From contig JAFNJA010000003.1 in assembly GCA_017601265.1 (NCBI GenBank), forward strand, positions 1-10,455: DNA of 10,455 nucleotides, in the 5' to 3' direction. The notes below the pieces were generated by a model. That model ran no database searches and was not told the DNA's origin. It worked only from the letters and a program-made list of their open reading frames with translations. Position numbers and translations under genes: made by a program. Shown here piece by piece: positions 1 to 6,258 of the stretch (position 1 is the first letter of the stretch; each line of letters starts with the position of its first letter). This DNA is from Candidatus Brockarchaeota archaeon. Its GTDB lineage: Archaea > Thermoproteota > EX4484-205 > DTQO01.

Positions 1-410
1 TAACCGCTCCCGAGCTTTTCAAGGAAGACCTTGAGGGGATCCGAGGGAGGGCCGAGAAGGCCGGCAGAAGGGCCGGAGACATACGCAACGGGCTCCTGAT
101 CTACACGTTGGCGGGAAAAGACAGGGCGGCAGTCGAGAAGCTTTTCGAGCCTCTGGCGATTCCGACTATGCTTTGGGTTAACTGCAGGTCTCTGAGGAGG
201 CTCGGCTACCCCGTTCCCCGGTCGCCCGCAGGGGCGCCGAGAGAAGCCCTCAAGAAGATGGCCGCTTACGGAGCTCACCAGGACGTTGCCCAGAGCCTAG
301 GCGCCTTCATCGATGCAGGAGTGGAGCATTTCGTGCTTGGCGTCCTCCCCCCGGAGCGGACGGAAGAGCAGTTGCAGGTATTCGCGGATGAGGTGTTGCC
401 GTTACTTTAA
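1..410 (+). CDS. Luciferase-like (probably F420-dependent) oxidoreductase, C-terminal part
   Basis: The open frame enters from the left edge (first full codon at base 3) and ends at TAA 408-410, giving about 135 residues of a C-terminus. The text fits the last third of luciferase-like monooxygenase (LLM) proteins. A helix reading ELFKEDLEGIRGRAEKAGR comes first, then a short strand (GLLIYTLAG), a helical stretch, and a final block with AYGAHQDVAQSLGAFIDAG and HFVLGVLPP. That last block matches the family pattern 'G..e.v...l..y.daGv.hf.l', the end of the TIM barrel, followed by a last helix ending in LPLL. In archaea this family typically uses reduced F420 for hydride transfer (methylene-tetrahydromethanopterin reductase and relatives). 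The substrate cannot be told, and the flavin/F420-binding N-terminal half lies outside the window. TTG at 108 is an internal leucine, not a start. The family call is fairly secure; F420 dependence is inferred. Confidence 0.75.
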   Translation, partial: TAPELFKEDLEGIRGRAEKAGRRAGDIRNGLLIYTLAGKDRAAVEKLFEPLAIPTMLWVNCRSLRRLGYPVPRSPAGAPREALKKMAAYGAHQDVAQSLGAFIDAGVEHFVLGVLPPERTEEQLQVFADEVLPLL

Positions 411-741
411 TGCATTCGCGCGGGATCTAAGCATCCGGCTCCTGATTCGTGTCGCTTTAAGAACTGTTTCGTGACACTAAAAGAAAGACCTGTTCGAATC
501 GTCCGCCATACTTGGCCCTAATCTCTCGATTCATCGCCAACCTTCTTAGGCAGGACCGAATGGTTCAAACAAAATCCTCGCAAAGAAATTTAGTTCGGTC
601 TTGGTGGATTCCAATGCGGAACGAAGTGATTAATCTAGCTGTACCTTTTCATTTCAAGCTGAAGCGCTCCCTTTTTAATCGCTTAAATGGAAAGTCTAAT
701 CTACGCTCGTTTGACGTCAAAGCCAAAATTAGTAGATGAAG
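411..741. other. AT-rich intergenic stretch without a convincing gene
   Basis: About 330 bases follow the oxidoreductase stop. Base composition shifts visibly toward A/T compared with the coding regions. The longest open frame here (512-739, +, TTG start) gives a basic, low-complexity product with no recognisable motif and no ribosome-binding site, so I do not call it. A tRNA T-loop-like TTCGAATC occurs at 493-500, but no complementary stem arms surround it. GATTAATC at 629-636 is a short palindrome of unknown meaning. Confidence 0.5.
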
Positions 742-755
742 CGGAAAATTTTCCG
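742..755. repeat. Perfect 14-base palindrome CGGAAAATTTTCCG
   Basis: CGGAAAATTTTCCG is its own reverse complement with no loop. It lies just beyond the hairpin/T-run that follows the zinc-finger gene on the minus strand. It could be a protein-binding site or part of the transcript-end structure. The palindrome is directly visible; any function is a guess. Confidence 0.45.
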
Positions 756-756
756 A

Positions 757-796
757 TAAAAATGAAAAAATCGTGGTAGCATTGTAGTGCGCTACC
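757..796 (-). terminator. Hairpin plus T-run after the zinc-finger gene
   Basis: Read on the minus strand, GGTAGC (796-791) pairs with GCTACC (780-775) around a 10-base loop, and a T-rich run (ATTTTTTCATTTTT) follows. The structure starts 9 bases after the TAG of the small zinc-finger gene and points the same way, so it is well placed to end that transcript. Archaeal termination depends mainly on the U-rich tract, so the T-run is the more important part. It also supports the small gene being transcribed. Confidence 0.55.
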
Positions 797-805
797 GATC
801 AGGCG

Positions 806-907
806 CTACTTTTTCTTCTTCGGCTTGCAACCTTTCGCGTGCTTGTCGAGTTCTTCCTTGCTCTTGAACGTGGCTCCGCAATTGGCGCACTTCAACTCTT
901 CCGACAT
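806..907 (-). CDS. Tiny C2HC zinc-finger protein (33 aa)
   Basis: ATG at 907-905 to TAG at 808-806 encodes 33 residues. The order is a short acidic start (MSEELK), one zinc-finger unit and a lysine-rich tail (KPKKKK). The finger reads C7-x2-C10-x12-H23-x3-C27, with the hydrophobic positions expected of a classical C2H2 fold (Phe14, Leu20) and the last ligand a Cys. Such one-finger proteins are common in archaea and are thought to bind nucleic acid or act as small adaptors; the target is unknown. No other in-frame start exists between the upstream TGA and this ATG. AGGAGG lies 12 bases upstream (920-925), and a hairpin/T-run follows the stop. A longer open frame covers the same bases in another phase (792-992), but its product has no metal-site pattern and looks like a shadow. 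The complete ligand set with a flanking SD and terminator makes the gene likely despite its size. Confidence 0.72.
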   Translation of the reverse strand: MSEELKCANCGATFKSKEELDKHAKGCKPKKKK

Positions 908-919
908 GTGGGTGTATCG

Positions 920-925
920 CCTCCT
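920..925 (-). promoter_or_regulatory. Shine-Dalgarno AGGAGG of the zinc-finger gene
   Basis: A perfect AGGAGG on the minus strand sits 12 bases before the ATG at 907. The spacing is on the long side, but this is the only strong match upstream of that start. Confidence 0.45.
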
Positions 926-1070
926 GGATGTCGAAACCGAACAACTTCTTATTAGGATTTTTCATTTCATGATAATGTACATTCAATGTCATCGTGAAGC
1001 CAATTTACACATTTCGAAATCTTTCGGTTGGATTGACTTTTCCAAATCATGCGCTGTAAGATTAGAAACG

Positions 1071-1113
1071 TTTGATTAAATCGTGAAATCGTAAACGGGT
1101 CTTTGATTAAATC
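1071..1113. repeat. Two direct copies of TTTGATTAAATC, 31 bases apart
   Basis: TTTGATTAAATC occurs at 1071-1082 and again at 1102-1113. Each copy is itself a near-palindrome (TGATT/AATCA halves). The spacing of 31 bases is about three helical turns, as seen for operator pairs bound on the same face. They lie in the AT-rich region upstream of the zinc-finger gene on the minus strand, roughly 165 bases before its start. Only two copies are present, so this is not a CRISPR array. A regulatory role is speculative. Confidence 0.3.
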
Positions 1114-1187
1114 ATTAGTCGCCTTTTTCACTTTTTAAAACTTTGAAAATTCGAGTCGAATTTGATTCAGAAACATCTTGAATTAAT

Positions 1188-1514
1188 TCAATGATTTTCA
1201 ACTGCTTTACAGTTTTTGATAAAGTATCGCATGGATTTGGCCCTCAACTGCCCTGATGGCGCTTCGTTCAAAAAGTGCCTCAATAGGCAGAGAACGTCGA
1301 GCACGTGGTAAAATAGGAAAACATTCGGCGGTTGCGGAGCCTGGCTTCGAAACCGCCTCCGACCCGCGGTCCTAAAGAAAGGCGTGACTAAATTTTCCTT
1401 TCCGGCACCCCCGCCTAAGCCAGAGGCTCAGAGAAGGTCGCTTGCTCCTCCCGCCTTAAAACCGATATCCCTCAACGCGCGCCCGATGAATGGCACCGAG
1501 TTTTCCTTTTCCAA
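1188..1514 (-). pseudogene. Possible decayed coding remnant (unidentified)
   Basis: The stretch 990-1619 has no intact gene. On the minus strand one frame carries two protein-like blocks separated by a stop. A TTG-started piece of 28 residues (1514-1428) contains VPFIGRALRDIGFKAGG and ends SDLL-stop. The same frame then stays open for 79 codons to the stop at 1190-1188 and ends with a helix-like block containing VLDVLCLLRHFLNEAPSG. TAA stands directly before the TTG, and an adjacent phase upstream also reads plausibly (RDLKRLRLIGKGKLGAIHR), which would fit frameshift decay. I recognise no family. This may be chance in mixed-composition DNA; a 26-residue open frame on the other strand (1231-1311) is no better. 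Confidence 0.22.
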
Positions 1515-1583
1515 TTAATCGCAGCCGTTTCAGATCTCTGGCGCAGGTCGGGATTTTCCAGTTAAGCAGCGGCGCAGTTACGT

Positions 1584-1590
1584 TCTTTTA
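1584..1590 (+). promoter_or_regulatory. TATA-like box of the dehydrogenase gene
   Basis: TCTTTTA lies about 33 bases before the ATG at 1620. Archaeal transcription usually starts about 25 bases after the TATA centre, which would give a leader of only several bases. The same arrangement recurs at the other promoters in this window. Weak GAGG sequence (1613-1616) precedes the start. Confidence 0.4.
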
Positions 1591-1619
1591 CCTGTCCAAG
1601 CGGTCCAGGATCGAGGCTG

Positions 1620-2663
1620 ATGGCCATGGGAGAGATGGAAGCGGTAGTCTGCAGTAAACCGATGGAGATGGGGGTTAAGAGGGTTCCGATACCAAAACCG
1701 AAGGGAAACGAAGCTCTGATCGAGATAAGGGCTGCAGCGGTCTGCCGCTCGGACGTTTCCGGCTACCTTGGAAAGCACCCCCTCGTTACCTACCCGAACA
1801 TACTGGGCCACGAGTGCTCCGGAATCGTAGCGGAGGTCGGGCCGGATGCCAAGGGTTTGGAAGTCGGCCAGGAGGTTGCGGTCGAGACTTTCTTCGAGCT
1901 CTGCGGCCGGTGTCCAGGCTGCAGGAGGGGTCAGTACAACACCTGCAAGAGCCCGAAGATAATCGGGCACAACGTCCCAGGAGCCTTCGCCGAGTACATG
2001 CTCGCCAATTCGGACTTCCTTCATCCCAAACCCGGAAAAATAAGCTTCGAAGAGGCGGCCCTGGCCGAGCCCCTTTCCGTCGCGGTTCACGCGGTGAAGA
2101 GGTGCGGAATCGGAATCGGCGAAACCGTGGCCATAATAGGAGCCGGAGCAATAGGCCTCCTCACCCTTCAGGTTGCGAAGCTCTCGGGAGCGGCCGTTCA
2201 CGTGTTGGACGTCGTGGAATCCAAGCTGGAAGTGGCCAAAGGTTTGGGCGCGGACATGGTCTTCAACGCCTCCAAAGCGGATCCGACGGCAGAGATGTTG
2301 GCCGCGAACGGTGGGGAAGGCTACGATTACGTCATAGAGGCGGTCGGGTCTCCTCGGACGCTGAGGCAGACCGTTGACTTGGCCCGAGCAGGAGGAACGA
2401 TAATGTGCATAGGCTTCTCGGGACGAGAAGCGGACGAGATCTGCCTGAGCAGGATAACGCTCCAGGAGATGAGGCTACTTGGCATACTAGGGTTCTGCAG
2501 GGATTACCCAACTTCCATAAAGCTCCTATCGAACGATCTGGTAGACGTCAAGCCCTTGATAACCCAGAGGTTTGCGCTCGAAGAGGCGGAGAGCGCCATA
2601 CGCTTGATGCTGGAGAGGCCAAACGAGGTCTTGAGGGCGATCGTCATCCCAGGTCGGGCATAA
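1620..2663 (+). CDS. Zinc-dependent medium-chain dehydrogenase (sorbitol/threonine dehydrogenase type)
   Basis: The 347-residue product has the full layout of a zinc MDR alcohol dehydrogenase. The N-terminal GroES-like domain carries catalytic-zinc ligands Cys42, His64-Glu65 (ILGHECSGIVAEVG) and Glu150 (LAEPLS). A structural-zinc lobe has Cys95, Cys98, Cys101 and Cys109. The Rossmann domain has GAGAIG at 174-179 and Asp197 at the end of the second strand (VLDVVESK), which favours NAD over NADP. These enzymes oxidise a secondary alcohol of a polyol, sugar alcohol, sugar phosphate or threonine; the exact substrate cannot be read from the sequence. Length matches the family. In-frame ATGs at 1620, 1626 and 1635 are all possible: 1620 is the longest, while 1626 has the better distance to GAGG. 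It stands alone with its own TATA-like box, and its 3' neighbours are broken genes. L-threonine or galactitol-phosphate dehydrogenase are alternatives within the family. Confidence 0.85.
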   Translation: MAMGEMEAVVCSKPMEMGVKRVPIPKPKGNEALIEIRAAAVCRSDVSGYLGKHPLVTYPNILGHECSGIVAEVGPDAKGLEVGQEVAVETFFELCGRCPGCRRGQYNTCKSPKIIGHNVPGAFAEYMLANSDFLHPKPGKISFEEAALAEPLSVAVHAVKRCGIGIGETVAIIGAGAIGLLTLQVAKLSGAAVHVLDVVESKLEVAKGLGADMVFNASKADPTAEMLAANGGEGYDYVIEAVGSPRTLRQTVDLARAGGTIMCIGFSGREADEICLSRITLQEMRLLGILGFCRDYPTSIKLLSNDLVDVKPLITQRFALEEAESAIRLMLERPNEVLRAIVIPGRA

Positions 2664-2673
2664 CTCGCCAGCC

Positions 2674-2820
2674 TTACGACGCGTCGCCCAGAACTACTGG
2701 GCCAACCGTCTCGAAAGCGAAGATAAACTTTCCGAAGGATCCATCGTAGGTCGCGACGCTGTGAGATTCCATTGATGATATGCCGAGCCATCGAAGCGGA
2801 AGGCGATCTTGCCCGTTCCG
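2674..2820 (-). pseudogene. Frameshifted fragment of a small beta-strand-rich protein
   Basis: Two phases of the minus strand carry protein-like text that fits end to end. From about 2818 one phase reads GTGKIAFRFDGSAYHQW; from about 2760 the neighbouring phase reads VATYDGSFGKFIFAFETVG and ends in GDAS-stop (TAA 2676-2674). Alternating hydrophobic residues with glycine turns suggest consecutive beta strands. The change of phase in the middle (around 2755-2775) indicates an indel in a former gene. A formal ATG start at 2772 would give only 32 residues. The second block is in phase with the DUF47 fragment just upstream, past its TGA. I do not recognise the family. Alternative: an intact 32-residue peptide, less likely because the matching strand-rich text is in another phase. 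Confidence 0.42.
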
Positions 2821-3045
2821 TCACTCCCCAGCTATAGTCGTCACGTAATCCGCCGTATCGGCGCACGTGTCGGCGGCCTGTTCCATGAAATCTATGAGGT
2901 CATTGAGCACAAGGAGCGTGCCAGCGTCAACTTCGCGGGAATGTTTTATGAATAATTTTTTGACTTCAACGTAGTGCTTGTCGATGCGTCCCTCGATGGC
3001 ATCTACCTCGCCGACTATTTGGCTGATGGAGTCGTCACCAAAGCG
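2821..3045 (-). pseudogene. C-terminal fragment of a DUF47/PhoU-like phosphate transport regulator
   Basis: Reading leftward to TGA at 2823-2821, the frame encodes SISQIVGEVDAIEGRIDKHY, then VKKLFIKHSREVDAGTLLVL, then NDLIDFMEQAADTCADTADY and TTIAGE. This is the typical last two helices of DUF47 proteins (distant PhoU relatives encoded beside phosphate permeases). In these the pattern 'v..le.e.D......v...lf.......s.....l.dli..le..aD.aedaad.' ends the chain. About 70 residues are present where the whole protein has roughly 200. The frame stays open to an ATG at 3093, but that first part is antisense to another recognisable fragment, so it is probably not original protein. Read as the 3' remnant of a gene whose first two thirds were deleted; a short expressed product cannot be excluded. 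Confidence 0.6.
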
Positions 3046-3222
3046 AAAACGATAGCCGCCATGGAAAACGAAGCCATGAGGACAGTTGCCCAAAAGGCGC
3101 AGGCGTTGCAGGTTTCCAGCATAAGGATGATAATGGAAAGCATACGGCGCAGTGGCGAATACGTAAGCGACATCGCGGAGATCGTCCTAAACCTCAACGT
3201 TAACCAAATAATATCCCCTTGA
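3040..3222 (+). pseudogene. C-terminal fragment of a PhoU-type protein
   Basis: The plus strand encodes AKTIAAMENEAMRTVAQKA, then QALQVSSIRMIMESIRRSGE and YVSDIAEIVLNLNVNQIISP, ending at TGA 3220-3222. The 'R....ESIRR..EY.sDIAE.vlNl.v' pattern is the last helix of archaeal PhoU-family phosphate-uptake regulators. Roughly 60 residues remain of a protein normally several times longer. The frame is open back to an ATG at 2974, but the part before about 3035 is antisense to the DUF47 fragment and does not look like PhoU. It therefore appears to be a 3' end that lost its 5' part. No promoter or SD precedes it. Confidence 0.55.
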
Positions 3223-3257
3223 GATTCAAAGCGATCTTTCAGCTTCAACATTTACTT

Positions 3258-3388
3258 TCAATCCTTCGCGTCTAAAAAGGCGTGCTTGTTTTCGCCGCAA
3301 ATCTCGGGACATTAACGAAAGTGGACTGCCATAGAAACAGTTTGGGACATGCGCCACAAATCTTATCGACGTCTTGGTTGAAAATTCG
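3258..3388 (-). pseudogene. Possible frameshifted Cys-rich (zinc-ribbon-like) fragment
   Basis: On the minus strand one phase, open after TAA 3391-3389, reads FNQDVDKICGACPKLFLWQS and TFVN. The next phase reads CPEICGENKHAFLDAKD followed by TGA (3260-3258). Joined at the phase change (about 3310) these give C-x2-C followed by C-x3-C, resembling a small zinc-binding fold. Neither piece has a usable start codon. It could be the end of a decayed gene or coincidence. The surrounding 3223-3469 is otherwise AT-rich and empty. Confidence 0.28.
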
Positions 3389-3469
3389 TTACTTTACGTT
3401 TCCTGCCGTTTCTCGATCGAGCGCGATTTAAAACTCTCTTCGCGATAGCATGGATCTGGATGCGCTACT

Positions 3470-6052
3470 TCACCCAGCGTTGACGGTGAATGTAAGGGAC
3501 TCGCCGCTCCTGATCCTCGATGGCTTTTCGAGGACGACCTTGAATGCCAAGCCTTCGCGCTCGACCTTCGCTTCCAGGATCTCCCTCCCCTTTTCGGCGC
3601 GGAAACCCACCTTTCTCGGGACCGCTCCGGAGGGCAATTCGAAAGCCATCGAGCGAAGCTCTAGCTCCCCGTAAAGGACCCTTACCTCGAACGTACTTTT
3701 CTTCCCGCCGGCTTTCTGGGAGTAAACCCCCCAGCACGTTCCCGTGGAGAAGAAGCACCTGAAGTTCTCGGGAGAGATCCTGGGGGAGAACGAGATCGAC
3801 CTTTCGGGCGCCGAGTACTCGTAGCCGCTCAGAGCGAGGAGAAGCGCCCAGCTCGACATCGCCCTCGCGTAGTGGTCGCCGCACTCGACCTCGTTCCAAG
3901 GATTCCTTTTCTCGCCGTCGTAGCGGTCGCGCGCGGCCTTTACCATGGTCAGGGCCTCCTCAACCATGCCCTCGTAGATCATGTGGCTGGCGACCTGGTA
4001 CTCAATGCCCGTCCAAACCTCGTCGGCGTAGACCAGAGGGCTCTTGGGCCTCCCTCCCTTCGGCCAAGTGCAAACCAAAAGACCTGCTTCTTCGTTGATG
4101 GCGTAGACCCTTTGGCAGTTGACGTGGTCCAGAAGGTCCCCCTTCCAGTTGTAGCGGAATATGGACCCAAGCGCCTTCCTCACGCGCTCTTTTCGGAGCA
4201 GGTAGCCCAGCCCGACCACCTTCGCAAACCACTGCCCCAGGAGTTGGTCGGAGAGGCAGCCGGACCCGTACTGGAACTTCTCCTTGCCAACGCACTTTTG
4301 CACGTAATATTCCCCGTTCCAAAGTTCCCTCTCCACCTTCTCCCTTCCTTTCGAGTAAACGTCCAAGTAATTCCGGGCGGAAACCTCGTCGCCCAACTCC
4401 TCCGCTATCTTGGAGGCGGCGAGCAGGGCCCCAAGGTAGAGCGTGCCCGTCATCGTGTTGGGGCCGTGGAACTCTATGTCGTAGGTGTTGTGCTGCACCC
4501 CCTCCATGACCCCGTCCCGGTCCGCGTCCCAGGATGTCCAAGCGTACTCGAGCGCCCTCTTCGCATGGGGCCAAAGCTCTTCCAAGAACCCGCGGTCCCC
4601 GCACAGAAGCCACTCTCGGTAAAGCTTCAGGATGCAACCCATCTGCCCGTCGGCCGCAGGGTGGAAGTCCCAAGGCACGTAGGCCGAGGTGGGAACCCTG
4701 GTCCGGAAAGCCATCTTCCCGTCCGGTTCGGTGTTCACGAGGAAGTCCACCCTCCTCATGGTCCTCTCGAGGCTCGGGAATAGGTAGGCCAAGGCCTGCT
4801 CGTAGTTCCAGACGTGGGTGCAGTTCATCGGGCAGCACCCGATCGAGGGTCCGCACCCCTCGAAACCGAAGAAATCGCCGTTTTCGGCCCTGAAGCACGT
4901 GTTCGTCCTGACGATGGACATCTGGCTCGACACCGCGTCGAGCACTGTTCCCGGCAGGCTGCTGCCGAACAGGGCGTCGTGGAAGAGCCTGGTCTCCCTC
5001 TCGAGGCGTTCCATGTTGAGGAGGGCGTACCTGGCAACGTCCCAAGCATCCTTAAACTGCGTGGCGTACCAGTTCCCGATCGGCTTCTTCCAGAACGGCT
5101 CCTCCCGGTTCCACTCGTTGATGCGGGTCGGGAAGTGCCAAGCTATGACGAAGGGCAGCACCGCCTCTTGGCCGGGATCCAGATCCGCCACGAGTCCGAG
5201 CGAACAGACGTCGGTCTCGCCATCCGGAGTCGGGTCCGACTCGGCCAGGTCGGAAAGCTTCCCGTCGGAAGAGAAATCTTCCCAGAACGCCTGGATGTCG
5301 CCCCACCACCCTTCCCTCTCCCACCTCGCCGCGTAGGTCAAGCGTTCCCAATCGGTGGCGAGGGCGATGGAGCCTGCCCTCGGATCCCCGTCGGGATACT
5401 TCGAGGAGGTCATCGCGAACCCCCTCGCGCCTCCTTCGGAGACCAGCCGGTTAACGTTCTGCCCAAAACCTTCCCACCGGCGCTCCACGCGCGACTGCCC
5501 GTCGTAGCCTACGGCGTTGCAGACGGACGCGCAGACCGTCACCTTGCATTTCTTCTTGCCCCCGTTTTTGACGCGGTACCTGAGGACCGCGACAGGAAGG
5601 CCCGAGTCCTTTTCGTTCAAGGGGATGAAGGGGTTGAAGGCTTCGAGCGAGACCTTCACGGGCAGGTCGTCGTCAATGAATTCCAAGAACGCGAAAGGAT
5701 ACTCGCCCCTGAACCTGGCTGCCTTCATCCTGGGGAGCCCCTCCGCAGTGGTTCCGTCGAACCCGAACGATCCCGCGTAAGGGGGAGGGGGGCGCGCCTC
5801 CAGGACCTTTGCCACCCTCTGCCCGCACTCGGCGTAGATCGCCACGAAGGTGTAAGGGAGTTGTTTCCCCTTGTTCGGCCTGTTGAATATCTCCCAGTCG
5901 ATCAGTTCCCCCCTTCCGGAAAGGGAAACCGTCCCCGTCCCTATGCCGCCGAGCGGAAACGCGACTTGGTCGAGCCTGCGTCCCTCGAACGTCCTCACGC
6001 CTCTGCTGAACAAAACCTTCCTTGGATACGGCGTCTTGCCCTTAACCTTCAT
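3470..6052 (-). CDS. GH116-family glycoside hydrolase (beta-glucosidase/beta-xylosidase type)
   Basis: From ATG 6052-6050 to TGA 3472-3470 the product is 860 residues. It has an N-terminal beta-sandwich domain (about 25-325) opened by AFPLGGIGTGTVSLSGRGEL, and an alpha/alpha barrel of the GBA2/DUF608 type (about 350-745). The barrel includes CCPMNCTHVWNYEQALAYLF (Glu418 as likely nucleophile) and NTYDIEFHGPNTMTG (Asp525 as likely acid/base). A C-terminal beta-rich extension of about 115 residues follows. GH116 enzymes are retaining glycosidases; characterised members include Sulfolobus SSO1353 (beta-glucoside and beta-xyloside cleavage) and human GBA2. No signal peptide or membrane segment is visible, so it should act in the cytoplasm on imported or internal glycosides. 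The frame stays open to a TTG at 6121 and an ATG at 6106. I prefer 6052 because a TATA box (6089-6094) lies inside that extension and GGAG sits just before this ATG. Family certain; substrate and catalytic residue assignment inferred. Confidence 0.88.
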   Translation of the reverse strand: MKVKGKTPYPRKVLFSRGVRTFEGRRLDQVAFPLGGIGTGTVSLSGRGELIDWEIFNRPNKGKQLPYTFVAIYAECGQRVAKVLEARPPPPYAGSFGFDGTTAEGLPRMKAARFRGEYPFAFLEFIDDDLPVKVSLEAFNPFIPLNEKDSGLPVAVLRYRVKNGGKKKCKVTVCASVCNAVGYDGQSRVERRWEGFGQNVNRLVSEGGARGFAMTSSKYPDGDPRAGSIALATDWERLTYAARWEREGWWGDIQAFWEDFSSDGKLSDLAESDPTPDGETDVCSLGLVADLDPGQEAVLPFVIAWHFPTRINEWNREEPFWKKPIGNWYATQFKDAWDVARYALLNMERLERETRLFHDALFGSSLPGTVLDAVSSQMSIVRTNTCFRAENGDFFGFEGCGPSIGCCPMNCTHVWNYEQALAYLFPSLERTMRRVDFLVNTEPDGKMAFRTRVPTSAYVPWDFHPAADGQMGCILKLYREWLLCGDRGFLEELWPHAKRALEYAWTSWDADRDGVMEGVQHNTYDIEFHGPNTMTGTLYLGALLAASKIAEELGDEVSARNYLDVYSKGREKVERELWNGEYYVQKCVGKEKFQYGSGCLSDQLLGQWFAKVVGLGYLLRKERVRKALGSIFRYNWKGDLLDHVNCQRVYAINEEAGLLVCTWPKGGRPKSPLVYADEVWTGIEYQVASHMIYEGMVEEALTMVKAARDRYDGEKRNPWNEVECGDHYARAMSSWALLLALSGYEYSAPERSISFSPRISPENFRCFFSTGTCWGVYSQKAGGKKSTFEVRVLYGELELRSMAFELPSGAVPRKVGFRAEKGREILEAKVEREGLAFKVVLEKPSRIRSGESLTFTVNAG

Positions 6053-6055
6053 CTC

Positions 6056-6061
6056 GCTCCA
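6056..6061 (-). promoter_or_regulatory. Ribosome-binding site deciding the GH116 start
   Basis: On the minus strand the sequence before the ATG at 6052 reads CTGGAGCGAG-ATG. The GGAG core lies 4 bases from the start and within the short leader predicted from the TATA box at 6089-6094. Neither upstream start (6106, 6121) has a comparable motif. Confidence 0.45.
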
Positions 6062-6088
6062 GACCGGCACGGTCCCGACGAGTTGCCA

Positions 6089-6094
6089 TTTAAA
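6089..6094 (-). promoter_or_regulatory. TATA box of the GH116 gene
   Basis: CGCTTTAAATGG on the minus strand holds a TTTAAA core about 37 bases before the chosen ATG. Transcription would start near 6065, giving a leader of about a dozen bases. It faces away from the fdhD TATA box at 6222-6227, making 6053-6264 a divergent promoter region. Confidence 0.55.
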
Positions 6095-6221
6095 GCGCTT
6101 CCGCATCGCTACGCAGGCCAAGACTTGGTTAGGTCGGCGGATGGGTCAAAAGCATCAAAGGCCTAGAGGGTGACCAAGCACCGTGGAACCTTATGGCTCG
6201 ATCTTGCCCTCCGTCGATCGA

Positions 6222-6227
6222 TTTAAA
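6222..6227 (+). promoter_or_regulatory. TATA box of fdhD
   Basis: GATTTAAAGC holds the same TTTAAA core as the GH116 promoter. It lies about 38 bases before the GTG at 6265, predicting transcription from about 6250. It falls downstream of an in-frame ATG at 6193, which argues that this ATG is not the real start. Confidence 0.55.
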
Positions 6228-6252
6228 GCCCTTCGAAGATGCTTGGCCGATT

Positions 6253-6258
6253 GGAGGG
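6253..6258 (+). promoter_or_regulatory. Shine-Dalgarno GGAGGG deciding the fdhD start
   Basis: GGAGGG ends 6 bases before GTG 6265-6267, an ideal spacing, and lies in the short leader predicted from the TATA box. The ATG at 6193 has no such motif. Confidence 0.6.

Noticed and set aside
481..510. tRNA-like T-loop TTCGAATC
   Set aside because: No matching T-stem, anticodon arm or acceptor stem can be folded around it on either strand.
512..739. Plus-strand open frame of 75 codons in the AT-rich stretch
   Set aside because: TTG start without SD, basic product without family features, atypical composition.
792..992. Minus-strand open frame of 66 codons over the zinc-finger gene
   Set aside because: A different phase of the same bases encodes a complete zinc finger with SD and terminator. 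This frame has none of these; its first 20 residues faintly recall a transporter N-terminus, but nothing follows.
1325..1360. GCGGTT...AACCGC inverted repeat as a possible structured RNA
   Set aside because: Six-pair stem with a 17-base loop and no recognisable RNA family elements around it; could be chance in GC-rich DNA.
1578..2201. Minus-strand open frame of 207 codons opposite the zinc dehydrogenase
   Set aside because: The plus strand has all zinc ligands and a Rossmann motif; the reverse frame has no recognisable feature.
2686..2702. GCCCAG/CTGGGC hairpin after the dehydrogenase as a terminator
   Set aside because: No T-run follows on the plus strand and the bases lie in the protein-like minus-strand fragment (GPVVLGD), which explains them better.
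3872..4783. Plus-strand open frame of 303 codons opposite GH116
   Set aside because: Antisense shadow produced by GC-rich codon bias; no motif or ribosome-binding site.
4002..5045. Minus-strand open frame of 347 codons overlapping GH116 in another phase
   Set aside because: Arg/Gly/Pro-rich product typical of an out-of-phase shadow; the GH116 phase has conserved catalytic motifs.
4814..6166. Long plus-strand open frame (450 codons) opposite the GH116 gene
   Set aside because: It is the antisense of a GH116 gene with clear domain motifs; its product is Pro/Arg/His-rich, has no recognisable fold and no promoter.
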